A DNA stretch of 64,000 bases. Source: Brachionus manjavacas. Its lineage: Eukaryota > Rotifera > Eurotatoria > Ploima > Brachionidae. A program made the position numbers and the translations under genes. The stretch's first letter is position 1. Each line of letters begins with the position of its first letter. Shown piece after piece: positions 1 to 11,598 of the stretch. The notes beneath the pieces are model-generated. The model ran no database searches. It was not told the DNA's origin and saw only the letters and a program-made list of their open reading frames with translations. The stretch is from NCBI GenBank assembly GCA_019054805.1, contig JAHQIY010000025.1, positions 310,001 through 374,000 of the forward strand. Direction: 5' to 3'.

Positions 1-199
1 AAAGAAAAACTTAATAGAATAAGAAAATAAAATGTAGCCTAAATTTATTTATTTTTTTTTTTAAACATCTGCAAATATAGTATAAAAAACTTGCTATTAT
101 CTTTTTTCTCTAAGTGGTGAAAGGCCAATAAAATTTTTACTTAGGCCTCGGTCAGGAAAAAAAGACACCTAGCATTTTTCGGCAAAATTTTTTGAAAAA

Positions 200-405
200 C
201 CCGATGTTGTTCAGACACAGGTTGGTGTATTGGCACCACAAATAAATGTGATTGAGTCACAGATTGATGTTGTAGGCACCCAAGCGAGTGTTGAAAATTA
301 AGGTAAAAGCAAAAGAGGAAGTGGACTCCAAAAAAAAGTTAAGTTGAAGATGAGGTAGTTGATTTGAATAAACCATCAAAAAGGAGACCAGGTCGTCCAC
401 CTAAG
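200..405 (+). pseudogene. Decayed coding fragment ending in an AT-hook
   Basis: Two short open stretches in different frames look like former coding sequence. The first (about 203-300) encodes the loosely repeated phrases DVVQTQ and DVVGTQ and ends at TAA. The second (345-405) encodes KRRPGRPPK, a canonical AT-hook (GRP core with flanking basic residues) that binds the minor groove of AT-rich DNA, and it is followed at once by a donor-like GTAAG. The frame change and the stop between them suggest a broken gene, or the end of an exon whose other exons lie outside the window. The parent protein cannot be named. Confidence 0.35.
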
Positions 406-548
406 GTAAGAACTGCTTATTAAATTTTATTCTTGAATGTATGAAAGTATTCTAAGAGATTTATTTTTATTCTATAGTTCAAATTTAATTGACTTATTGT
501 GCTTTAATAATTTGCTTTCTATACTAAAATAAGTAAAATTTTGTTTAT

Positions 549-1424
549 ACTAAAAAAAAAAAGGACCTCGAAGTCACTTTCGACCGTAATTTAAAGTTCT
601 CTAGTCATATCAGGATTCAGTCCAACAAAGCTAACCGTATCCTTGGGCAGCTGAGAAGAATGTTCAAATTCTGGACCATCGACACCTGCAAGACCCTCTA
701 CTGCGCATATGTGAGACCCCACTTGGAATACGCCTCATCAGTTTGGTCACCATCCAGTAAGCGAGACATCAGAGCATTAGGGACCGTTCAGAGGAGAGCT
801 ACCAAGCTGGTGCCTAAAATCAGAAACTGGAGCTATGAAGACCGTCTCACTGTATTAGGTCTGACGCAGAATTAGAGGGGATCTTATCCAGCTATTCAAG
901 TTCAACAATAGCTTCAACGAAGTGTCCTGGGTGAATCCTCTGGTGCAATGTAGTTCTCTCACACAAACTGGTCCAGCAAGGGGAATCAGAGGACACAAGA
1001 GAAGACTCTCCGGGCAGCCTTCAACTAAATGTATGCAGAGATCCAACTTCTTCACGAACAGAGTTGTTAACCATTGGAATGCCCTAACAGCCCAAGTTAC
1101 CGACTGTCAATCAATCAACCAGTTCAAGAATAAGTACGATGCCTTCAAGTCTAGCATATGATTTCACAAACGCGCACTAGTTCCTTTTTTTATTGTATAC
1201 TTCTTCTATTTTAATTTTTCATTGTAATTCTATTTAAATTGTAATTTTATTTGATTTGTAATGGTATTTAAACTGTAATCTATTTATTATATAATTCTAT
1301 TTTTGTATTCTTGCATATTTTTCCTTTGTAAAATTCCTGTACATAATACTTGCTTAATTCCATACAATACTTTCTTAAATTAAATTAAACAATGACTCTT
1401 ACTGAACTAAAAAAAAAAAAAAAA
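549..1424 (+). mobile_element. 5'-truncated jockey-like non-LTR retrotransposon
   Basis: The segment starts after an A-run at 552-562, goes directly into the last part of a reverse transcriptase open frame, continues through a T-rich 3' untranslated region and ends in a 16-A tail at 1409-1424. 5' truncation with a 3' poly(A) tail is the usual outcome of target-primed reverse transcription. Both ends carry CTAAAAAAAA, which could be a target-site duplication merged with the tail, but that is ambiguous in such low-complexity sequence. Confidence 0.7.
564..1161 (+). pseudogene. Reverse transcriptase C-terminal fragment (jockey/CR1-like)
   Basis: Read from 564, the protein contains the typical C-terminal region of animal LINE polymerases: an LYCAYVRPHLEYASSVWSP segment, then VQRRATKLVP, a later LRGDLI-like stretch, and a closing VVNHWNAL. 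The first frame stops at 873-875. The homologous sequence resumes in the next frame from about 872 and runs to 1161, so a one-base insertion near 871-873 has killed it. The catalytic core and endonuclease are absent because of 5' truncation. The fragment is more GC-rich than its surroundings, which suggests a fairly recent insertion. Confidence 0.8.
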
Positions 1425-4207
1425 TGTATTTGTCTGTTATTTTCCATCTTTTCTGCGCAATTTCGGCTACCATAGATGTCCTCCTAGTAGGTCATATCCG
1501 CAAGCTTGCTTGCTGTAGCTTATTCTTCTTATCATTACTACAAAGATTTTTTTTATTTTATAGATATTTTTTTTATTCGTAAAAAGCTATTTGCCATTTC
1601 ATCTTTCATTGAATAAACATTTAATTTAGAATCAAAATTTTTACTTTTTGTCTCGTGGTTTTATTTGAATAGACTCTAAGATTTAGATCAGCATTTTCCT
1701 TTTGATATTTTGAATAGAACATTGAACAAGACTTCTTGTTATTTTTTAAAACCTCAGCTCTTCTTTAATAATCGACGCAGATGAGGACTCATAGAATTTT
1801 TATTCAAAATCCAATTATTTTGAGTAAATTTTGTCAATAATATTCTTATCTGTTTTCAATGAAAATAAATTAATTAAAAAATTAATTAGTAAAAAATTAT
1901 CAATTTATTTTTGGTAATCATGAATTAATTCTGCTCGTGTTTGCAGTTTATAAAGATACAATAAACTAATTAATTAGATAAAATTCGATTTGATATTCCA
2001 AAATAAAATATATTCAATTTAAAAGTCAAGAAAGTTCTATTAAAGAAATTTTATGGAAATGTTCAGAGACAGTCTTAGAGATATTAAATTCAAGTTATCA
2101 ATCAAGTTAGAATTCATCATTTTAAAGGTTTTTCAAATATTTATTTGAGAATGGTTTATAATTAATATTAATTTTGTATATTGTATAGAGAATAATTTTC
2201 AAAATTCTACTAAGCTAAACCAGGAATTAACAATTTAAAATTAAACTAAAAATTTTTTTAAAAATAATTACGGGAGGACTCCGGTCAGTTAGGAATGGTC
2301 ATTGACCTCCCTTTCGGTCTTGTTTTGAAGTGTTTTGATAATAAAATAAAAAGTGAACAAACTGCTACAAGAAAAACAAAAAGAAATTATTTTTTTTTCA
2401 CTTGAGATATAAATTAAGTTGAAATATAAAACAAACTATTTAATTATAAGCTATTTTCAAAAAATCTACTTTATAAAAATAATTTATCGTAAATGAATAC
2501 ATCACTGTTGTAAAATAATACAAATTTGAACATATATATAAAATTTAATCTGAAAGTTTTTAAGTAATTAAGCCAAAATTTCTGATGAAAATAAACGTTC
2601 AATTTTTTTAGTTTTTGAATTAATGTTAAATTAATTAAATGATAAATTTTTCCAATAAATGGCTTGTAAAGCATTCTCGTTTATTTGATTTTTAGAGATC
2701 CATTTAAAAAAATATCTATTTGAATGCTCTTGTATCTGAAATTAAAGAAAAAAGTTTTTCGATTTGAAAATCTAAAATTTCTATTGATAATTTGAAACTG
2801 TTTTCTTTAAAAGAAATTCGATAATAATATTAATCTTTTTATGTTAATAATTTTATAATCCTGGCTTCGTATTCCTGCTTTTTTTAAAGCTAATATAATA
2901 AATTATTATTGATAAGAACAAAACATAAATGCATGTAATGCAATAAAAGGTGTCACTTTATTGATTTTGGTAGTAATTTTAAAAATAAACTGAGCAAGAG
3001 AGCAATTTAGTTAAAATTAGTAAAAAAGTTTCCGAATAAATAAGGGAACGAAAATAAACTTTTTGCTGTTATTTTTTCAAGACTTGGTATCTAACCGTAG
3101 AAATAAGGATGTTAAAAGGAGTTAAAAATGTTTCTATGACTTTATTGACATTTGTCTGTTCTGTGAATTTTATTTCCATCTTTTGACCCTACATTTTGAA
3201 TCAAAAGTCGATTCCTTCGCACAACCACATCGATTTTCAAAGTGCCAAAGCCATTGGAAATTTTTTTAAGTCAAAAACTAGAAAAATTAATAAAATCTGT
3301 ATAAACCATGATTAAAAATTAAATAAAAAATTTACTAAGACTAATTTTATTAGGTTTATTGTTTTTATTCAAGATATTATGTCAAAATATTTTCATTTCG
3401 TTGTTTGGTCATTATTTTTCGTTTTTTTTTGCTCTTTGCCGAAAAGTTGAGTAAAATGATTAGAATTTTTAACTAATTTTTAAAAATGATCTGTAATAAT
3501 TTAAGTCTTGTTGAAATCACGATTAAATAAGCAATTTAAAAATAAAAAACTTAAAGATCGATCATTACCAACGGATATAAAATAAATCATAATGAATTTA
3601 AATAATTGAATGGTGTGTCCTTATTTTAATTTTTTTTCCTCAAGAATGTTAAGTCTTCTAATTATTTATTTTTCAATATCAACAATAAATTAAGTCTCTA
3701 ACAAGAAAAGGCAAAGAGAGTAGATGGATTATTTCTGAATAAAAATCGAAGAGACGTAAATTCGATTTTATATTTTTATTATGATTATTATAATAATAAT
3801 GAATGCATAAGCATCTTTTCGATTTTTCTTTTTATTTCCATATTCTGCTTTCATCTTTTTTTTTTTGAAAAATCACAAAAATGAAAGCAATGTTTTACTT
3901 TAATTATGAGGATTTAATACTTAAATACTTAGTTATTTAAATAAAAAAATTTACCATGATAATGATCAAGTTATATGAAATTTGATAAACAAAAATCAAA
4001 CTTCTTGTTGTGCAATAAATTTTCAAATTTATTAAAATCATATTTTTTTATTTTAGCTTTAATATTTGCGATAGCGATACAATTCAAATGAGATTCAAAT
4101 TGGTGAGATCATATAATAGTTAATCAATGAAAACAATTAATCTATCAATTTGTTTAACTTAGGTAAACATCTGAAACCTACAAATAAATCGCGCCAAGAA
4201 CTAAAAT
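1425..4207. other. Gene-free AT-rich intergenic DNA
   Basis: No open frame here has recognisable protein character and no paired splice signals were found. A slightly GC-richer patch at 2268-2330 (GGGAGGACTCCGGTCAGTTA) and a palindromic CCTCCTAGTAGG at 1480-1491 stand out. The palindrome recurs near 25061. The stretch directly before 4208 probably holds the promoter of the rabphilin-like gene, but no TATA box or initiator can be assigned with confidence. Confidence 0.5.
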
Positions 4208-7200
4208 ATGACAAAAGAATTAAAAGGTGATCGATGGACTTGTCCAAATGATCGCAATTTGCAACTAAGATCAAAGTAAGAATATAAAAGACTATTTTAG
4301 TCATAAAAAAAATATGAATTTAGACGAATCCATTTATTTTTTTGAAGATTAGAATTAAAAAATTTTAATTTATATTCTAATATACCATTGCAATACTTGT
4401 TTGGAATTTTTTTAATTATTTTATTTTAAATGGCTTTTACTAACTAAACTTCTTCCGCTTTAATAATTTTACATTTATAGATTTTTAAAGAGATAAAAAT
4501 AGAGTTTTTGATTTTTTTGTTAAATAAAAGCGATGTGGATATTTTAAGATTTACATTAAAAAATAGGAGATTGACATTTTTAATGCAATATGTGTTGCCA
4601 ATTGAACTTTGGCGTCTGAAATGATTTTGCCAAGGCTTTGGATGAAATTTTTTCAAAAAATTATATTTTCTATGTCAAAAATAGATTTATTGAGATCATA
4701 GAGCTCTATGAAAAACAAAACAAAAAAATTAATGTAAAAAAAACAAAACTTACCCATTATAATTTTTAGAATGCAAAAATTTGAAAAAAGTGTTTAATAT
4801 TTTAAAAATTTTGAAATTTAATTTTTAGACAGTTGAACTACCAAATGGTGAAAAATAAAATTTGAAAATTTCATTCAAAGGCTTGGCAAATCATTCCAAA
4901 GTATTAAAAAAAAAAGTTCTCAATTAAAGAAAGTGGTGACTTTACTTTTAATGAAATAATGAGCATAGTTTTTATTATACTAATAAATAGTTAGCTATCA
5001 TTTCTAATACAGTTTTTGATGTATCCTGTTAGTAAGAGTATCGTAGGAAATTTTACAAGTAGCCTTAATAGAAAATATTAATTTTTGTATTAAGACTAAA
5101 TGCTGGTTGGTCCATCCATACAGGGAAAAAAGCTGTAAAAAAAGATCCACAGCTGACGGAAACTGAGCTAATCGAGATTCAAAAAGTGCTTCAGAGAAGT
5201 GAAAGATTGGAGCAAAATGAACGAGACCGTGTAATGTATGCTACTAATTTTGCCATTTATTTTGCTTAACTTTAGTTTCTAATTTTATCTTAAAAGGAAA
5301 CTTGTAGATAGACTTGAAAATATGAAAAAGAATGCAAATCAAGCTGGTTGTAATTTGTCACCGAATAGATGTGCCCTATGTGGCGATTACTTTTGCCTCT
5401 TGCGCACAGCTCCAACCCAGTGTAATTCATGTAATATGATTTTATGTAATAAATGCTGTATTGATACTGAATGTACAATTGATAATGATTTGTCCAGTAA
5501 TCCATCACAATCTAGAAGAAATAGTTCAAGTAATGGTTCAATGGCAAACAGTCTAATTGGATCGACATCAACTAATTCAAAAACTGTTTATTTATGTCGA
5601 ATTTGCAGTGAACAGAGAGAGGTAAATAGGCCTTTTTTTTATTATTTATTAATGGCTAATTTAAGTTCATGATCGAATGTAAATTTCAAATCAAAATTTT
5701 TCAGTTTTTGATAACATAAAAGGAATTTTGTATCAATTTTTTTAATAATAAATGACTTAACTTTATAAATCATGATTTGTTTAATCTTTAATTAGAAAGA
5801 AAATTACGTTAATGTGAATTCTTAATGGCAAATCATGTAAGAAAGTGGTGATCAAATGTAAATTTCAAATCCAAATTTTTAGTTTTAGATTTAAAAAAAA
5901 TTTTTTTTTTATATAAATGGCTTAACTTTATTAAACATGCATTGTTTAATCTTTAAATACGAAGAAAAATATATAATTTTTTATTTGAATTAAAAAAAAA
6001 TCTTAATCAATATTTTGAAATTTTGCATTACAAAATTAAACTTTTTTCGCTGAAATATATCATTTAAAGCAATAATTTGGCTTAGAGAAGAAGAGAATAG
6101 GAAAAAGCTTGGTTAATGGTGTTTCAAGAATCCAAAATCAGCACAAGATACATTGTTTTTATTCATTATTCCTGCAAAACACTATTTATCATTCTTATGT
6201 ATCAACACTATCAAATTATTTAAGAGGATAGGTTCAAATGTTATTATGCCCAGGCTCAGAGGCTCATAACATTACAGGTACTCTGGCTGATACAGTTGGG
6301 CTTTTTTTTTGGGGCTCTAGTCCACGTTCCAGCTTATGGGTTCCCACGCAGCAAATTTACTACTATAATTTGGGTACCTTAATGTGGATTTTAAATTTAT
6401 CTTTAAAAATTTTCAAAAAAAGATTTTAGAAGAATAAATTAAAGATTAATTAGAAATAAAAAGATTTTTTTTTCTTTAAATTAAAATAATCAACATTTTA
6501 TTTTTAATTTAAAAAAAATTAAAGCTTATTTCATCATTTTATTAAGATTATAATCAATTAGGTTTCGATCGTGTAATCATGACCATGAAATTATTTATTT
6601 TTTTTCTGTACCGAGCTAGAGCTCCTCAAGGTAAAAAAAAAAGTAAAAAAATCACATTTAAATCTATAAAAATCAGGCCTTATTGACAATGAGTTATTTT
6701 TAATTTTATTTAAGTTTTTGAAAAAATCAGGAGCTTGGTTTCTGCGAAAATTTCCAAATTATCTAACTGATGGAATAAATACCAAACTGAAGTCGACATC
6801 GACATCGAATGTCAATCAAATTGAAAATTCGAATTGCAGTCCCACCGACACCAAGCAAAACTTTTTTATCTCTCCTTTGGCACTAAAGCGAAACATCTCT
6901 GTTTCCTCGTCGAACTCGTCATCTTTGCGCTTATGGAAATTTAAGGGTGCGTCAATAATCAATTTTTTATCAAAATATATTGAATTAAATTAATTTAAGA
7001 GAATGGAGCAAACGCCGGATTAGATTTTACAGACAATGTGTCAGATTATTCCACAGACAATGATCGCAACCAAACTTCGAATTGTGAATGCAGCAAAATT
7101 CCGACAACATCTAAAGATAATTTAAATCACAGATCTCCAATTTCACCAGCCAAAAATCAAGAAATATTCCAATTCGACTTGAATTCATACCATTCTTACA

Positions 7201-10200
7201 AAGACTCTGAGGACTGTCAGAAAAAAATTCAAAATCACCACAGTAGCTCTTTAAATTCTCAAGCTATACCTCCGATTAAAAATTTTAACACCACCTCAGA
7301 CACTTCAATAAACCTTTTTAATGAAACAAATTTAAATTGTTTGGATGTAGATGCAAAAAGTACTGATACTTCAGGCGAAAATAACAAGAGTCCGTCTTTA
7401 AACAAATCAAAGATTTCTTCTAGTAAAATAAGTGCCGACTATGACACAATCAACAGCCAACGATCGAACAAAGTAAAAGAGTCTAATTTTGTGAGCGATG
7501 ATGATTGTTCAAGTCCAAATATGGCAAATTACAATTATTATAGTAAAATGTTGACTACTATGAACACAAATTCGGTGAATGATAATGGGAACGATCGAAT
7601 AGCTACAAGTTTTAGAGGCGAAAAATCAATCGTTGATGCCAAGGATCCTGGATGCTCAACTGGAATGAGAAATTTAAAAAATCCATTTCGATCTAAAAAT
7701 AGGAGCATTAGTTCAATAAGCGATGAGGTTTTCAACAATTCATTAAGTGCAAGTGCATCAAATTTAAATTTAGAAGCAAATGTAGACAAAAATCGGAATA
7801 TGACACAAGTGAAATGTGCAACAGCCAAGCTTTCTAGAAAAAATAGAAACGAAGAATGGTGCAGCACTCGATTGTCAATAGGTAAGTCTAAATTTTAAAC
7901 AAAACATTATTTATTATGGAATAGCTGAAAATTGCTGAGAAAAAAAAAGAATTAAAAAATTTCTTATTTAAATAAATATAATTGTTTCTTTTACAAAGTC
8001 TGTTTCGGGCTCTACCCAGTTATGTTATTAGTTGATAACTTTTTTTTTCATGCCGAAAATGAAAAAAATTGTAAAAAAAATTATTGAATGGTATTTTGAT
8101 AATTTATTTATCATTTGAAAAATTTAGTAATCAAAAAAATAATCCATTTTCGGACCCAGATTGTGAATCTAAATCGAATGTTTCTAAGTCGCTTCCGTTT
8201 CCAGGAACATTATTTTCAAATAATTTAAAAATTTATTCTTATTCAAAAACTTCAAAACTGAAACTTTTGCCTTAAAGTTTGCTTTTAAATAATTAGTAAT
8301 TATTAAATATAGTGATGATTGCCATTTATTATTAAATTGAAGCTAGTAAAGCATTTGACAAAGTAAATCGTCTAAAATTACTAAAAAAACTCATTGGAAA
8401 AATCGATCCAGAGATATGAAGGATACTTAAAAGTTATAATAAAAACTCACTATCCTTTGTACAGAATAGAGACAAAATTGGACCTATGTTTAAAACAAAA
8501 GTTGGAGTAAAACAAGGCGGACCTTTATCACCTCAACTTTTCTCAATTTATGTGGAAGAATTGATAGAAAAATAAAAAAAAGTAACCTTGTGACAACAAT
8601 TAATGGGTTACAAACAGGGATCTTAATGTATGCTGATGACATGCTGATAATTACGGATAGTGAAGAAAAGCATTCTCAAAAATAATTCTCAAAATCTGCG
8701 AAAACTTTGGAGAAGAAAGAGAAATTAAAATTAATCCTTCGAAAACTCAAATAATGACAAATAACAAAAAAGAAGTAAATCTTGAGCTAAATAATCAAAA
8801 GATTGAGAAAGTTAACAAACTGAAATACTTAGGTGAAGCAATGACACAAAATAACTCATGCAAAATACATCTACAAGAAAGGAGACTAACAGGCTGGAAA
8901 TCATATTATGCCCTAAAGGCACAAGTAGGAATTGAAGACAATACCCTTGATCCATATGTGAAGAGCTATCTTTTTAAAACCTATATTAGACCGATTATCT
9001 ATTATGGAATAGAAAACTGCTATCTAAAAAAAAAGAAACAAAAAAACTTCAGACACTAGAGGGAGTATTGATAAAAAAAATTATTGGATTCAATAAACGA
9101 ACCCGGACCACAAACATGAAAAAAATGAAGTGAATAATTAGGAAAAAAAAAAAATTAATAAACATTTAATTGTAAACATAAACAATTATTAAATATCTAA
9201 TGTAAAAAAAATAAATTATGTAAAATTATGAATCGTGCAAAATCAAAGTACCAAAAAACATGATAAATTTAATTTTTTTAATTTTCAAAATTTAAATAAC
9301 ATTGGCAGAATTGGCGTTAATTGAATAACTAAATTAATCAATTAAATATAGTATATCCATGTCCCTGGACATTAAATTTTGAAAAGTTATCAGCTGATAA
9401 CATAACCGGGTAGAGGCCTATTTTGTTCGGCTCAATATTATTTCTGAGAAAATTATTCTATAAAAAAAATAGAGTGAATTTTATAGCTCGAATATTCAAA
9501 TTATTTTATTATGTGTTGTTCAATTGAAATTCTTTTAATAAAATTTAATGGATCTTGAAATTTAAAATAAGTAAAAAAATTTTACACGAATAAGGAAGAG
9601 CTATTATTTTTTTAGTCAAATTAATTAACATTCATGTTTCATTAAAAGTTAAATTAAAATAAAATTTATAAATAGAAAACAGCTTTATTGAATATAATCA
9701 ATGACTAATTAGTTTTCTCTAAGAAAATTTTTATTAGAGTACTTTTCTCAAAAATGATAGTTTCCCTTTTTTTCATACAAAAATGATTTGGCTAGAGGAT
9801 TTAACCAGAATTTATGATAATTTACGTACTATACCGTAAAACCCTAGAGTAAAAAAAAGAAAAAAATTTAAAATATTCATAATTTTACGTTATTATTAAT
9901 CTAAATAAAAGTTTCTTAAGTTTAATAAAAATTGCATAAGTAAAATCTGCAATTATCTTGGTTTTTGAAAATTTTTTTATAATTTTTTTTCACAAATATA
10001 TATTTTGTAAGTATCAAATGAATTCGGCTATTTTTATTTTCACTTAAATTACAATTTTACTAAGAATCACAAAAATTTTTCGAAACAAAATAATTTTATT
10101 TCCAAACTTTTTTCATGTGGCTGAAAGGAAAGACATTCCAGCCGATCAAGGCATTGCCTAAATTAATTTTTAAATAAACAAATAAAGGAAAAATATTAAA

Positions 10201-11485
10201 CCGTCATTTCAATGATTAAATTGTCATATAAAAATAAAATTGATTGTCATATAAAAATTAAACGGGGTCCGAGACAGAGCCCTGGTTTAGAGATTCGGGT
10301 ACGTCTTAGATTTGAGGACTATTAGTTACTATTAATATTTAAACTTTTAACGAATTAAAATATTTAATTTAATTATCCAAATGATGATTTTATTTATTTC
10401 CTTATGACAATTTAATTATTGATAGAACGGATTAATATGCATCCATAAATAAATTGCAATTCATTGCACACATGCGCCACAAAAAGATAAAGATACTTAT
10501 CCGACAGAGCTAATTTGTATTTAAGTTGTCTAATATTTCGTTGGTAAGACCTTTCAACCTGAATATGAAGTTAGTATCTGTAATGCGATTAAGTAAAACT
10601 TAGGTCTCTAGATATGAGAAAAACAAGAGGTGTTTTAAATACACTTTTTTTAAATTGTTAATGATCTAAAAATTTTAAGTAAGTTTTTGTAAGTGGAATC
10701 AGATATGTTAAAAAAAATCATAATTTAAGTGGTCATGCAAATATGGTTACAAGAGAGCTCATTAAAAAGTGTCCATCAAGTTTTAAATTTAATCAGAAAT
10801 AGGACTGTAAATGACTGGAACTTTTTACCAAAAAATTTTTTCAAAAAAAATTCGTAGAATTAATAGTATTGAAAGTATTTTAAGCTTTCTTTTTAGTCCT
10901 CATTTGATTTTAAGATAAAACAAAAAAATTTTGTGTAATCAATAAAGTTGAAAATAATTTTCACTAAACAAGTTCATTGCAAAAACAAATTGAATTAATT
11001 AAGTATCAAAAAATTTAATTTTAAAAGAAACACTTTGAAGACCGAACTTTCTTGTATTTTATGAAATACGGTACTATGAAAAAAAAAGACCATGAAATAT
11101 AGCGGAGTCTAAAGTTTGGTTAAATCCTCGAGTCAAATGACCAATGTACTTTAGAGCGGTTTTATTCAATAAACTGTAAATTTAATGAAATTTAAATTTT
11201 GATTTTTAAGATGATGATAAATCATGTGATTTTCTTGAGAATAGAAGTTTACAAAGACAAAATATTAGAAAACTAGCGAGCAGTTGTAATGAAAATGCTG
11301 GAAGTTCATTGTCAGTGAATGGAAATAGATCCAAAATTTCATCTAAAGCTATAAGTAATCTCGCAAAAAAAATTTCAAACCAAAATAGTTCAGCAATAAT
11401 TGATTCAGTAGCCGGTAATTCCTCAACAGCAGTCCATTCTGTGTCGTCCTTAGCAACAAGTCTTGCTAAGCTGAATTTTCGTTAA
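4208..11485 (+). CDS. RPH3AL: Rabphilin/Noc2-like Rab effector with FYVE-type zinc finger, no C2 domains
   Basis: Proposed exons 4208-4275, 5095-5235, 5297-5621, 6715-6946, 7000-7881 and 11211-11485 join without a frame break into 640 codons. The N-terminus matches the Rab-binding domain of rabphilin and Noc2: WTCPNDRNLQLRSK, AGWSIHTG, a helix ending LVDRLENMKKN, then four CxxC pairs (CALC at residues 95-98, CNSC, CNKC, CRIC at 170-173) forming the FYVE-related zinc finger, and SGAW just after it. Family members bind Rab3/Rab27-GTP on secretory vesicles. Residues from about 200 onward are Ser/Asn-rich and probably disordered. Rabphilin's two C2 domains are absent, as in Noc2, but the tail is about twice as long as in vertebrate Noc2. 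The last intron (3.3 kb) contains transposon debris. The final exon ends 113 bp from the end of WBP4 on the other strand. Confidence 0.85.
6238..6360. other. GC-rich island inside the rabphilin-like intron
   Basis: About 120 bp of roughly balanced base composition (for example CCCAGGCTCAGAGGCTCATA and CCAGCTTATGGGTTCCCACG) sit inside an otherwise roughly 80% AT intron. A 9-T run at 6302-6310 divides the patch. No protein is recognised on either strand. It is probably part of an inserted element. Confidence 0.3.
6598..6645 (-). repeat. Copy of the CTTGAGGAGCT-CTAGCTCGGTAC 3'-end repeat
   Basis: Read on the minus strand, this short piece has the same ending as repeats near 23285, 24345 and 42712: an A/T-rich run, a GGAGCTYTAGCTCGGTACAG core, then A-rich DNA. 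It is probably the 3' terminus of a retroposed family of which only the end was inserted here. Confidence 0.45.
8113..8275 (+). other. Possible alternative terminal exon of the rabphilin-like gene
   Basis: This stretch reads as coding and ends in TAA at 8273-8275 (phrases NPFSDPDCESKS and SLPFPGTLFSN). An acceptor-like CCGTTTCCAG at 8194-8203 would join the exon ending at 7881 in the right phase and give a short alternative C-terminus. The upstream part of the stretch would then be intronic, which leaves its coding look unexplained. It may instead be a duplicated exon or a fragment of another gene. Confidence 0.25.
8335..9125 (+). pseudogene. Decayed LINE reverse transcriptase
   Basis: Landmarks of a non-LTR reverse transcriptase appear in order but in several frames: ASKAFDKVN near 8345, GVKQGGPLSPQLFSIY near 8503, the catalytic YADD box near 8632 followed by MLIIT, KINPSKTQIM, KLKYLGEAMT at 8817 and KTYIRPIIYYGIENC near 8977. 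Stops and frameshifts separate them. It lies in the sense orientation inside the last intron of the rabphilin-like gene and belongs to a different LINE lineage from the fragment at 564-1161. Confidence 0.75.
9432..11210. other. Rest of the rabphilin-like last intron, with one dispersed repeat
   Basis: No gene is seen. At 10231-10301 there is a repeat (core TCCGAGACAGAGCCCTGGTT) whose reverse complement recurs at 25356-25420 in the SETDB1 intron. A small hairpin-forming sequence (GGCTGAAAGGAAAGACATTC then CAGCC) lies at about 10120-10145. Confidence 0.45.
10231..10301 (+). repeat. Dispersed repeat, copy 1 (inverted relative to 25356-25420)
   Basis: About 65 bp matches the reverse complement of 25356-25420 with few differences, through ATTAAACGGG, a TCCGRGAC core and CCTGGTTTAG followed by ATTCG. 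Both copies lie in introns. The copy's limits are approximate and no coding capacity is seen. Confidence 0.5.
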
Positions 11486-11598
11486 AGTGCCAAAACTGCA
11501 AAGTTAAATTTTATTTTTTGTTATTTTTTGTATAAAATACTAACTAAAATATATTTATATAATTTTATAACTTTATATTTTTTTACAAAAAAAAATTG

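Larger units (their letters stand above)
7998..9431. repeat. Inverted-repeat-bounded segment in the rabphilin-like last intron
   Basis: The left arm (7998-8040, containing GGGCTCTACCCAGTTATGTT) and the right arm (9385-9431, containing AACATAACCGGGTAGAGGCC) are imperfect reverse complements over about 43 bp. Each includes a near-palindromic GTTATYARYTGATAAC. Between them lie a possible alternative exon and a dead reverse transcriptase. This could be a DNA element that captured a LINE fragment, or two oppositely oriented copies of a short repeat. Confidence 0.5.

Noticed and set aside
2471-4656. Open frames of 67-70 codons at 2471-2674 and 4444-4656 (-)
   Set aside because: Their composition (Phe, Lys, Ile, Asn, Tyr) is what random AT-rich DNA gives, and the second overlaps the first intron of the rabphilin-like gene.
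6225-6300. tRNA gene suggested by GGTTCAAAT
   Set aside because: No cloverleaf with acceptor, anticodon and T arms can be drawn around it.
7538-7867. 109-codon minus-strand frame
   Set aside because: It is antisense to the Ser/Asn-rich exon of the rabphilin-like gene and has no features of its own.
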